Shown: in pieces, positions 10,849 through 22,775 of the stretch
Layout: every line of letters begins with the position of its first letter
How positions within the stretch are numbered: position 1 is the first letter of the stretch
NCBI GenBank assembly: GCA_011634665.1
Contig: WAEK01000003.1
Coordinates: forward strand, 2,202,001 to 2,266,000
Direction: 5' to 3'
Source of the DNA: Mortierella sp. BCC40632
Lineage: Eukaryota > Mortierellomycota > Mortierellomycetes > Mortierellales > Mortierellaceae
Length of the DNA: 64,000 nucleotides
Position numbers and translations under genes: made by a program
The notes under the pieces: generated by a model
Databases searched by the model: none
Seen by the model: the letters and a program-made list of their open reading frames with translations, nothing else
Told to the model about the DNA's origin: nothing

Positions 10849-13800
10849 TGAGTGTCATTCGCTTCCATTTACTCTGAGAATGAATGAGTACACACAAAGA
10901 CTAATGCAACACAATTCGGAGTATAGATGAGCGCTATTCTTGTGAACCATTTTGAGCACGAATACGAAATTCGGTCGTCGACCTACATCTTTTCTTTCTA
11001 TTTCGGCTCAATCGCGTCCACAGCAGTCATTTTGCATACACTACACGATCTCGACTCAGACCCTTCTACTGAGAGTCTGGACCGAGGCACGGCTTCTCGA
11101 TTGCTCATCTTTATGGCCATCCTCGCAATTGGCTTTGTGGTTGAAGCATGGCCACGTGGACGAACCAAAGTACAACGATCTAGCCCTGTCTCGGACTACG
11201 ACAAGGCCAACTTTTTCTCGCGCTTGACATTCTTCTTTTTCCAACCCACCGTCAATATCGCTCTCAAGAGAAGCATCACTTTTGATGATATCGCTGGTCT
11301 TTTGCCCGCGCATCTTCAAACAGAGCAGACTCACAAGGAGCTAGCCACCCTTTGGAACGCCCGCGTCAAGAAACGACAACGATCCGATGCAGCAGCCAAG
11401 ACAAAAGCTTCTGTTAACGGTTCTGGAAACTCCATTCTCACCAATCCCCCTTCCCTTTTCTGGACAGCAATTTGGACACACTCCTCTAAACTTGTTCCAG
11501 TCTTGCTTTGTCGGATCATCTATGTCTTTATCTCTTATGGAATGCCATTCCTGCTCAGTCTTATGCTGACCTATCTTGAGGAGTCCGACCAACGACCTCT
11601 TTCATACGGAATCATGCTCGCCTTTAGCATGCTCTTGTGCTCAACCGTAGCCTCACTGATCTACACCTACAATCGCTTCCAGATGTTCACACTGGGTGCA
11701 GGTACCAGAACGGCCTTGATTTCCATGACCTATCGCAAGGCACTTCGACTTTCACCTGGTTCCCGACAACAATCGACTACGGGTGAAATCACTAATCACA
11801 TGTCGGTCGATGCAGATCAATGGGGCGATGCAATGCTAATCCTGACCTCCTGGATCGTAATCCCGATTGAAGTCACCGTGGCCCTCGTGATGCTCTATCG
11901 ATTCCTTGGTTGGACAATGATTGCCGGTGTCGTGGGTATATTGTTGGCCTTACCTCTCCAAGCTTGGCAAGCACGCGCCTTTGAGTCCACGCAGGGTGAG
12001 AAGCTTTCGGCTATGGATCAACGTATCCGACTGACTACCGAGGTCCTCGCGGGCATCAAGGTAGTCAAAATCTACGGCTGGGAGCAGGCATTCCGGGCAA
12101 GGATTCTCAGCCTCAGGGACCGAGAACTCGTTGCTCTAAAGAACATGGGTTACCTGCAGGCATATGTGTCGATTATCTACTTTTCATTCAATCTTATTAT
12201 CAGTCTGCTCGCCCTTGGAACCTATGCTCTCTGGGGCGGACCCAATGGTACACCAGGAACGCTGACGCCCCAAAAAGTGTTTGTCAGCATGACACTCTTT
12301 ACAATGCTAAGAATGCCACTTTCGAGTCTTTCCGAGGCGACCACGGCCACTATCAGCATCGTTGTGTCGACCGCCAGAATCCAAGAGTTTTTGTTGCGAG
12401 AAGAGGTCAATGAACAGGACTATATTCGGTTCAACTCGTTGCCAAGGAACCCGCAGGATCCAACCATTCTTGTCAAGGAAGGAACATTTACTTGGGATGA
12501 TCGAGTTAAGAAGGAATATGATGTCGAGAGAGATATCAGTCCAGTCCGAAATGATGAACATCAGAGGCTCTTGTCTGGTCAACACAGCGGATCTCAGGAA
12601 AGCAATCTTTCGACAGTTCCTACTCTAAGCTCGATTAACTTGTTTGTCGCTCAGTCTGACCTGATTGCTGTTGTCGGACGAGTAGGCCAAGGAAAATCTT
12701 CCTTGTTGAGTGCCATTATTGGAGAGATGTACAAGCTCGAAGGAAGAGTTCAAGTATCAGGAAGGATTGCCTATGTCCCACAACAGGCATGGATCGTCAA
12801 TGCAACACTACGGGACAACATCATCTTTGGCAATGACTTTGACCAAGAACGATACGATCAAGTTCTCCATGCTTGTTGTCTCGGACCCGATCTGGCCATG
12901 TTGCCCGCTGGGGATTTGACAGAGATTGGCGAACGTGGCATCAACTTGTCAGGCGGACAAAAGCAGCGAGTATCTCTCGCTCGTGCTGCCTATGCCGACG
13001 CGGACATCTATCTGTTGGATGACCCTCTGAGTGCTGTAGATGCTCATGTCAGTCAACATTTATGGACGAATCTCATTGGACCTGCAGGGCTACTTCAAGG
13101 CAAGGCCCGCATATTGGTGACTCATGGTCTTCATCACCTTCGAGAGGTGAATCAGATCGTGGTCTTGAAGGAAGGAATGATTGTGGAGCAAGGATCGTTT
13201 CCAGAGCTGGTAAAATCGAAGCAAGTGTTCTACCAGCTTATCAAGGAGCATTCATCCCGTCATTCTGATCGACCAAGAGGTCGTCTTGCTCGAGCAGCCT
13301 CTTCAGCATCGAATATCATGACATGGCCCAAAAACGATGAAGTACAGAAGGCAGACAAGGGACTCACTCAGAATGACACCAGCGAAAACAACAGGACCAA
13401 TGTTGATACCATAAAAGGCAGCGCTCTATCTCAAGAGGATAGAAATGAAGCTTCAGACGAGGGATCCTTTGAATATGACTCGACAGATACGGTTAGTGTG
13501 GCAGGAGAAGGAAGCAATCCAGAATCTCAAGGTGCCATCCCTCGAGATCAAGGCAAGGGCGACAAAGGAAAACTCATCGATGCCGAGAAGATGAAGGAGG
13601 GCAATGTCGACATCGGAACAGCACTCGCGTATGCGCAAGCAGCGTAAGTACCCCCTCTTTTGACCTACTCTTTTTTTCTTCTTTGGAGATGGTAAAAGTT
13701 ACTAACTCATCTTTTGCAATAACTTCATCACCTTTTCTAGTTCATACAGAGATGTTTTGCTCGTCTTGATGCTTTATATTCTCGCACAATTATGTTTCGT

Positions 13801-14712
13801 GTCTACCAATCTCTGGCTCAAGTATTGGATTGGATTAAGCAAGGGATCCGACGTACCCAAAGCTTCACCGAGCGACATGGAACGAATCGGCACTCTTCAG
13901 GAAGCCGACAATGAAGGATCCAATATCCAATCACAGGGTGTCTCGATAGGCCTCTTTCTGGGAGTCTACTCGCTTATTACCTTGTTCTACGTGATACTAT
14001 ACCTGGCTCTGTATTGGCTTAGCCTTGCAGTGGCACGAATCAGAGCTTCTGAAGTCTTGCATCGCGATTTGCTGACCAAGGTCCTAAGACTTCCAATGTC
14101 ATTCTTCGACACGACTCCTCTGGGAAGGATCTTGAACCGGTTTTCATCCGACATCGCTGTAATGGATGATAGAGTCCCGAACAAGGCTATGGATACCACC
14201 TTTTTCTTGGTTTCTGTCACAAGCACACTGATCATGGTTCTCTACACAACCCCAGGTTTTGCAGTGGTATTACCATTCTTATTGGTGGCCTATCGAGTGA
14301 TCCAATATTGTTTCCAACGAATCAACCAGTCTATCCAACGAGTCTATTCCGTTTCAAAATCCCCAGTGTACCAGCATTTCACAGAGACTCTGAATGGAGT
14401 TCCGACCATTCGAGCGATGGCTGTTCAAGATCAATTTATCAAGGCCAATATGAAATGGGTGGATCGAATGGCCAGCGCATTTTTGGCCTATATGATTTCC
14501 AAACGATGGATCGAAGTCCAACTCCGATTCTTGAGCGTCAGTGTCTTGTTCACGGCTGCACTGTTGATTGTATTGAACAAGGAGCATATTGATCCTAGCT
14601 TGGCAGGAATGACACTGGGCTTTGCGATGACCTTTTCGGAGGAAGTGACAAGCCTTGTCCGGATCTTTTGCGATTTTCAGGTAAAGTGGTTCTCTATTGT
14701 AATCTTGATTGC

Positions 14713-14743
<31 letters not shown>

Positions 14744-15842
14744 ATGGAAGGGAAAGTGTGAGAGAGAAGAGGATAAAGAAGAAAAAAAACTACACCCAGG
14801 AGGATTTGTATATATGCCAGACATTTCCACTTTGTTTAACCAATTTGATGAATAGAATAACCTTGTAAGCGTGGAACGGATGGTAGAGTACATGGATCTG
14901 GAAACGGAAGCACCCGAGCACACATCCGTCAAACTCCCCGAGGATTGGCCCAAACATGGCCAAGTTCAATTTTTCAATTACTCGACACGATACCGCGAAG
15001 GACTGGATCTTGTCCTCAAAAATATTTCAATCAATGTTCTTCCTGGACAAAAGATTGGTATTGTAGGAAGAACAGGTGCAGGCAAATCATCCCTCACGTT
15101 GGCTCTCTTCCGTATCATCGAAGCCGCCAACACTCAAGGAGGTACTGGTCATGTAGAGCCTGGCATTCAAGGGTGCCAAACAACCCAGACCAGGCTGATA
15201 GATATCGATGGTTCACAGGACGATACTTCTACTTGTGGAGGCTCCAGGGATCGGGATGAAGATGGCAATGGAGATTCTGTTAACCCAAGGATCGAAATCG
15301 ATGGGATCGACATTGCGACCATTGGACTGGACGATCTCCGACAGCATCTTTCTATTATCCCTCAGGACCCAACACTTTTTGCAGGAACCGTCCGCGATAA
15401 TCTGGATCCTTTCCAGCAGGCTCAGGATGCTGACCTGTGGGAGGCTCTGGAAAGATCCCATTTGAAGACATTCATCGGGTCACTTCCAGGAGGTCTTCAA
15501 GCGGAAGTGGCCCAAAATGGCGAAAACTTTTCTGTTGGTCAAAGATCGCTTCTTTGTCTTGCTCGAGCGATTTTGAGACGAACCAAGATCTTGATCATGG
15601 ACGAGGCCACGGCAGCAGTTGATGTTGAGACGGATAAGTTGGTTCAACAAACGATTCGAAGTGAATTCCAAGATCGAACGATCTTGACGATTGCACACCG
15701 GATCAAGACCGTGATGGACAGCGACAAGATCCTGGTACTCGATCATGGGTCTGTGGCCGAATTCGATACCCCTGCCGTCCTCTTGAAGCGAGGCGAAGCG
15801 TCCTTGTTCTATCAACTCGCCAAGCAAGCAGGAGAACTTTGA
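10204..15842 (+). CDS. ABC transporter, ABCC/MRP subfamily (full length)
   Basis: Five exons (10204-10293, 10479-10793, 10927-13643, 13741-14680, 14856-15842) join in frame to 1,682 residues. Exons 1-3 encode an N-terminal hydrophobic TMD0 typical of long MRPs. The first transporter domain follows, then NBD1 with a Walker [10 protein letters not shown] near residue 718, signature [14 protein letters not shown] and Walker [14 protein letters not shown] charged linker of about 130 residues leads to the second membrane domain and NBD2 (Walker [10 protein letters not shown] near 1424, signature [14 protein letters not shown], Walker [13 protein letters not shown]). As in many ABCCs, the NBD1 Walker B ends in Asp-Asp where NBD2 has the catalytic Asp-Glu, so hydrolysis should be asymmetric. 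NBD2 also has an unusual insert of about 45 residues after Walker A (residues near 1437-1485). Likely substrates are glutathione or other anionic conjugates, exported across the vacuolar or plasma membrane (yeast Ycf1/Bpt1/Yor1 are relatives). The exact substrate cannot be told. Confidence 0.93.
14713..14741 (+). repeat. T29 homopolymer in ABCC intron
   Basis: An uninterrupted run of 29 T lies in the last intron (14681-14855) of the transporter, nearer the donor than the acceptor, so it is not simply the polypyrimidine tract. Confidence 0.95.
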
Positions 15843-15932
15843 AAAGAAAGTCTACAAGGGTCACTCTTTTTCTGCTTTTTCTTCTTTTTTAACTAAAAAA
15901 AAATAATCCCCTCTATCATTTTTATTTAAATT

Positions 15933-18900
15933 TTAATCCATGAGGTTAGAGGGGGCAGTCTGTCGAGTGGATGTAGACTCTGCTGCTCCTTCAGTAACCA
16001 CAGCAGACTCGTTGACTGCTGCCGGCTTTGGAACCATGGCTACCATTAGTGCTGGCAGATATTGCTCGCAGAATGAAGAAAAGTAAAACTAGTTGAAGAA
16101 ACAAGAACAAGGGGGAGGGAGGAATAAAGAAAGACGTATATTAGGACCCATATTTTCTCTCCATTCTTCCAAGCTTGTGATAGAGAGAAAGAGAGAGAGG
16201 GAGAAGGAGAAAAGAAAACTTACCTCGTGTTGGCTGTTGTGGTCGCCCACAAAGTTATGGGCCAATTCGTGTGCAAGTGTAAAGAACCAATAGATCAATC
16301 CTTCGTCCCGTGCTGTAATGGTATGACCCTGAACTTGCTTGGGAGCCGCGCCTGCTTGTTGGTCATGTCCCAACGCAACATAATATCTCCAATTGAAAAA
16401 CAAGGCTCCACCTCGATTAAACGCAATCGCTGAACCCTCTGGATCATAGTAAACATGCATCGTCTCAATCTTGAGATTAAACACCTCTTGTCCAAGCATC
16501 GTCAACATCTGCACAAACCGAGTCAAGGACTTGGTATTTTCCTTGGTCATGACCGAATCCGCATCCGTATCCTTGTCAATGTAAAACTCAAGGCTACCAA
16601 TGTGTCCGATAAAGTTGAGCTGATGTCCCGACTTGACATCACAGTACGAATTGGTCATGACTTCCGCCACTTGGGATACCGTTGGCTCGGACCGAATGTC
16701 ATCTCGACCATTCGATCGACAGTTTGTGACCGCGGCCCGTAGAGAGGCTTCCAGATTTTGTTGATAGTTGGGCGCAAATCCTTTGACAACTGAGCCTGGT
16801 GGAGGCGGGGGTGTTGTTGTTCCGGAGTCCTTGCCATCAGACTTGCCACCTGGGGAAGATGACTCGTTACCTGTGACAACGCCGTCCATCGTATTCGAAA
16901 CAGCCTTTCCAATCATGGTATCACGGCCCCAGCTCTTGAGTCGATTAAAGAAGGATCCACCTCCCGTCGATGCTGAGAATGGGTTCAACGATGGTCCAGC
17001 AGGGTTGACCGGTGGGATGGTAGAGATTGTGGGTACCTTGGAATCCTCCTGTGATGGGAATGATCCTGGGACAGGGGCCATAGCGGTTGTTCTACTATCA
17101 TTGTTATCATTATTGCCCTTAATGCGTGGATAGCCTTGATCCAAGAGTTTCATGGTCACACGTTCGACATGGTTCTGTGTTTCCTTGGAGAGGGCCTCCA
17201 TTAGATAGGAAGGTTCACAATCTGGAAAGATCTCCTTCAGTCTGGCAAGATGTTCGGTTGTTTGTTTGGGTCCAAGACGACTCACAGCTGCTGCCTGTGC
17301 TGCTGCTGCTGCATCTGCCTTGGCAGCCGAATCTGCCTTCGCCGCAGCTTCAATTCGAGCCGCCTCCGCCTTTTTGGCATTCAAAATGCGATCAACAGGG
17401 AAACCCTAAAAAAAAGAATCCATAAACAAACAAGAAAAAGCGATGGGAGTATGTCAGTATGTCTTGAAGCAACTTGAGAAACATCTTCATTACGAAAGTG
17501 TCTTCAGGGTCGTGTCAATAACTGAATGTCTTCTTACCTTGCGCTTGAGGCTCACCAAGCTCGAGAACAAGAGATTGGACCACCAGATAGAGTCATTCAG
17601 TTTCTTTTTGCGCAACAATAGTTTGGCTAACGCATCCGCAACATCAAAGTGATCATCATCACCGTCTGCAGTCACCAACAGAATATAGGCTTTGCTTTGA
17701 TCCTTCACCATGCATGCCGTAGTCGACTCGACATGGACCGTACCCGTGGGTAGAAACTCTCGTCGAAGTTGAATCTCTGGGACCTGGCGAACAGTCAGCT
17801 TGGTAGTGAGCCAGTCAAGGTTAAAGTTGAGACGACTGGGTGGATGATCCGCCAGGAGCAATGGCGCACGCTCGACAATCAGTTCCTGAAGTCCTTGAGA
17901 CCTCCTCGTCCTGGTGAGTGATCCTTGGGGTCGATAAGTTTCCTTAACCTGAGTAGAAATCCACGTACTTCCCAAGAACTCGTAGAGGGATTCGAGATGA
18001 CTTTCCATTGGAGCGCTGTAAGGTGCAAAGATCTGCTGAAGTACCGTATCATCAATGAGGTAAATCTCGTTCGCTTTTGCAAGTCGGTACTGGACGATAG
18101 TTTGCCCTGCATTCACTTCGTTATTTCCCTTGGTCTCCCCGTTCTCATTAGGCTTTTCACTCGACGGCTCTTCTGTTTCTTGAGAGGTACGCTTCTCAGC
18201 CAACAAGAAGGGGGATTTGATCATTTCAGAGACAAGCGATCGGTTGTTCCCAATGACATGTAAGTGTGATGCAATTTGACGCAGAATAGACTTGTAACTC
18301 TCAACACCTCCATTTCGGTTCAAGAAATCATGAGGTGATCGAACGACCAACTGCGTCAGCTCCACAGGCGTAGGTTCTTCTTTAACACCACAGGACTTGA
18401 GGAACAAGTTGGCAGCACTTCCAAAATCAACCGTCGTCAATAAGTCTGGATGATAAGGCGAATCCTTTCGGTCGAAATAGCAAGTCTGAGGCTCAGCATA
18501 ATTTTCGCCGCTATCATCCAATGGAATGAATTTAAGTTTCCTCAGCGCTGACCAGTGGTGATGGCCGAATTCTCCCTGAAATCGACCCAAGTATTCAAAC
18601 ACTTGTTTTGCACTTTCTTTTGTCTTTGGGAGTGACTGGGTTAATCGCTCGAGCAGTCGAACCGGAAGTGGATTCTCTCGGATTCCAAGCATCACTGCAT
18701 GGGTGCGGAGATCTTCCCGAAGGACTAGAAAGTTCATAACGCTGCAAGATGGGTTGTAATAGACTTCTTCCGGAGTCGCCATCGTGCCGGTGGTGGTTGG
18801 CAGGAAGGCAACCTTGATTCTTGAAGGAGTGTACTGAGTTGCATATTGAGTCTTGAAGTTCTCGATCAAGTAGGCAAGCGCCTTGGCCTGGATAGTCTTG

Positions 18901-21900
18901 ACTGGCGAAGTCGCCGCAAGATCCAGGACCACATCCAATGGTGGATGGGTCAGTAATCCCAACTCCAAGAGCATCTTGGCCTCATCAGATGTAGATCTCC
19001 AGCGACCTTTCCATTCAATAACAGGAAGCCCAAGGTCAGCATGTGCCTCGATTGGGATATAGAGGGTATTGGCGGGGTAGCGCTGGACTCGTGGTGGGGG
19101 TGGCGGCGATGGGGATTCAGAGTCCGCTGAAGCACCATCTTTTGGAGGCGGAGGAGGTGGTGAGCTTGCTGGTTTTGCGGGCTCTTCTTTTGGGAAAATA
19201 GGCGTGACTCGAAGTCGTTTGATCTCCTGAGCCGACAGTGTTTCGCGGACTGAGGTCAGGTACTTTACAAGCTGCATGTGATCCCAGCTTCCGGCATTCA
19301 CTAGACGGTCAAAGACTATTTGGAGCTCAACACTCTGTAAATGAACACATTGGCAATAGGTTAGTCTTTTGCGATCTTCATGTCACCAAAGCCAGCTGGT
19401 AGATCTGTGCTACAAACCACAACACACCTTTCGGGCGCCCATCATCAACAGCATTTTTTCTAACGGTTGTTTGGTAAAGATCATGATCGGCAGGTCCGGG
19501 AAGAGAGTCACTGTCTTGAAATAGGATTCGTTGGGGAGCTTCATACCAGACTTTGTGGGAATGCATTTCTTTTGAGAGAGTAATGCAACAATCGCTCGCT
19601 GAGCGCTTTCGTGGATCTGTCCCCAGCCACGAGAAAGAGTCAGGAGAACCTTTTCCGAGAATGTAGGCGATACTTCAAAATCTGGATCGTTGACAATGAA
19701 TTTGGTCCACTCCAACAAAGATAGTTCTTGCCACGACTCTGAAATTTTGTACAAATCTGGCTGGGTAAAAGATTTTGTGATGTCGTAGGGCAGCGCACTG
19801 GGCGGCAAAGGCATGTCGATGGGTGTCATCTTTGGATTGACAAACCACTTGAACTCTGAGAGTGGCTTCACGCTCTCTCCTGAGCACACAAGAGCAAGCT
19901 GGTAGAAAGAAGATTCATCCGAGTCTGAAAGCGCATGTTTAGACTGAAATCCTATCCACCATCGCAACATGGCCACCATCTGTGTCTCGGTAAGTGTCCG
20001 ACTTTCTAACTCCGTAAGGACATCCTTGAATGATATCTTCCGAATCTTTTTGGCATTCTCAAGCTTGTTGATGTATTGCTGACAGGCGGTGTAAACACTT
20101 TGTGGGAGGGTGGGCAATTGTGTTAAAAAGGTCGACATGGTCGTATCTGGAATACGAACATCTTCCAACTCCTTGACACCATGCGATGACATGATCGAAA
20201 GTGGGGAGCGTGACATTGCAAAGAAGTATGCTTCGATATAGGAGCTGACTTGCGGACTGGGTGTACTCGGATGAAACTGGAAAGCCTGCAGAGCATGGAG
20301 CGCACGCTTTTCCAGCCAATCTCTTGCAGTCCTAGTTCCCTCATCTTCTGGCTGGTCTACTTTTTGGTGAGGAAGGATGATTTCATTGTAGAGGTCCCTG
20401 ATTTGTGTGAGCTCGTCTATAAGTCAAAGAAGGTGACAGGAGCGTCTTTGTTAGAATCAGAGAATTGAGAATATTGCTTTCAGAAATAACATGCCCTGTA
20501 CTATTCGCTAACCTTCATAGAGTGTTCGAGAGAGCAATCCAGCCATGGAAAGGAGTTCATGATTCCAGAGGTTGAGACACTTATCAACGAAATCTAAACT
20601 CTCACGTTCAACGGTCGGAATAAAACGCCCAGCAACATGAGTTGAAAATCCTGTCGTCTGATGTGTAGGGAATCCGATAAAAATGCGTCCTTGTTCAGGA
20701 AAAGGTACAAGGTCTTTGAAGATGGATTTGTTATCGGCAGATGCCTCCTTTTCGTCATGTCCGACATAAAGCATCTGGATGGCTGTTTGAGCAGGAGGGT
20801 ACTTTTTTGTCGTCCGCTCCATCTCTGTCGAAAACTGCTTTGATACTTTGACATCTAGATGACCGGTGGCTGTTCGCAAGAAGATGGTGGTTGTGCTCAT
20901 TGAAACTTCTCTTGTCCATCGTGATACTTCCATCTTTGTGGCATCCAACTGGACACTCCGCAAATCGACCGACTTGAGGGTGAAAATCTTTTGTGGCGAA
21001 GATAGGTACATCGTTTTTGGAAGGGTCATTGGTCGTGGCTCACGCATTTTTTTGGAGATAGTCAGAATCTTGTGTTGGTTTAGATAGACGGTGATATCCC
21101 TTAGATTGCCTGTAAAGCCCAACGAGCGTGCAAGGAATGGGCCAAAGCTTTCCATGTCAACCATATCCATGGGCTCACGCATATCCAGTAAAAATGTTGT
21201 CCATGAATCTTTTTCGAGTTCCTCTTCCGGAATACTGGCGCGTTTTGCATAGAGTTGGTCTTTTTTCCAGTAGAAAGCCATACACTCTTTTCCTGACGAT
21301 ACACTATAAGTATGAGAAAAAATGATTTGTAAGAGGGGGACAGGATTCCACAATAGCGGTAGCTCTGATCTTTAACAGTAAACAGCCAACGGTATTTCCC
21401 TGAACTTACAATGGCTCTTCGCAAATCGAAAAAAGTGAATACTATGATGGGTAAAAGCAGAGGATAGGACGTTAGACCTTCCAATATACAGTCCTCTCAG
21501 CAAAAGGCTAGGTTACGGTGAACAGTAGGCACTTACGAATCCGACACCAAACGCTCCGATCTATTGTCAGATGAAACCAGAGAGTGTACTTTAAGTTAGA
21601 TACGATGTCCTAGCCAACTCGGATCATTCTCTCTCTCAATTGATATAATCATATAAAAACATTGATCGCTGTACCTTGGACTCGTCTGGGTTTCCTTCAG
21701 CAATCTTTTTGAGTCGGTTCCAGTCCTCTGGCCTAAAGTCCATTCCATTATTCTTAAAGGTGACTCGGGTGATTTTTGCACTCATATTAGGAGCAGATTC
21801 TTGGCTGTCGGGCGAAGCCGTCTCAAAGATAACTTGAATTCCCTTTGCGCCGGCATCGTCTGATGTGTTGTTGGCATACAAGCAAAGTCTAGATTAATCA

Positions 21901-22490
21901 ATCGACACACCATCACGGGATATATCACTGCAGCTCACAGGACCATTGATGTCAATACCTGAATTCTGCATAAGTTCTCTGTAGACAACAAACTCTGCAG
22001 AGTATCTAGTGGTGACGAGAAAGAGTCGACGGATGAGTTGAAGGGGTTACGCATCAAAAAAAAAAAAATAAAAAAAATAAACGTCAAGCATAGTAACAGA
22101 GCAAAATGTCATCCTGCATATTCAGGATGCTGTGCAAGAAAAAGGGAAAAAAAAGAGAGAGAAAGAGGGAGAGGGAAGCTGTACTACAATCGCCTAGGGT
22201 TTTTCCCCCTTTCGCTTTTCATGAGCATCCTGGAAGGAGCAATACCTGGCCAAGATCTTGTCAATGAGATGCCGCTGATTCACTGATGAGAAAGAATAAG
22301 GGTTAGATGCCGGTAAGCAATGAAGAGCCAGCATGTATTGACAAAAAAGATGAGTAGAATCCTTGGCTATCCTGGTACGCATCGCGTGCGATGCAGTGCC
22401 TCGGCCCTAACCTTCAACTCGCTCTTCGGCTCCTGTCTTTGAAAGGACCTGAGCACGCAGAGCGTCCAGGGCCGAGACTTTAGTTGTCAT
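15933..22490 (-). CDS. DUF3684 / sacsin-like giant protein with GHKL ATPase, CUE-like region and HExxH
   Basis: Eleven exons (22490-22412, 22282-22246, 22005-21959, 21859-21675, 21560-21537, 21441-21410, 21303-20513, 20416-19428, 19334-17538, 17405-16224, 16088-15933) keep one frame of 1,772 residues. The N-terminus is a GHKL (Hsp90/sacsin-type) ATPase: N-box YRELMQNSDDAGA at residues 47-59 and G1 box IGAFGVGF at 117-124. The long middle matches my memory of the fungal DUF3684 family, which has no established biochemical function. An Ala/Lys-rich helix precedes a CUE-like segment (LKEIFPDCEPSYLMEAL, about 1378-1394) that could bind ubiquitin. Near the C-terminus HELAHNFVGDHNSQHE (1706-1721) contains a zincin-like HExxH with further histidines. 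The protein could be a chaperone-like ATPase linked to ubiquitin or proteolysis, by analogy to sacsin; this is inference. It is divergent from UVSSA and convergent with the ABCC gene. Confidence 0.85.
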
Positions 22491-22775
22491 TGGTTGGCTT
22501 AATGTCGGTCTACAAGGTTTAGGTAAGAAATAATGTCGGGATTGATGAAATGAGGAAGGGAGAAGAGGGGGGGGAGGCGCAGTGAAGAAAAGATGGAGAA
22601 AGGAGGAAAGATGGAGAAAGGAGGAAGGGGGGAGGTAAGTTGAGAATGGCATCCTCTCTTCTCTCTCTCTCTCGCCTCTCCTTTGTGACGTGCTTTCGCA
22701 TTGCCACCAAAAAGCGCATTTGTTCCATCGTGGTCCTCGTATTCTCAATGCATCCATCGTTCTGTCCTTAGCATC
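22491..22775. promoter_or_regulatory. bidirectional promoter, DUF3684 gene / UVSSA
   Basis: Only 285 bases separate the two divergent start codons. The stretch holds two near-identical purine blocks (around 22590-22625, built on GGAGGAAAGATGGAGAAA) and a CT run at about 22653-22675. Both genes must share or overlap their promoters here. Confidence 0.6.

Noticed and set aside
15921..15926. AATAAA (minus) as poly(A) signal for the DUF3684 gene
   Set aside because: It starts only 7 bases after the stop codon, so the assignment is too weak to list as a feature.
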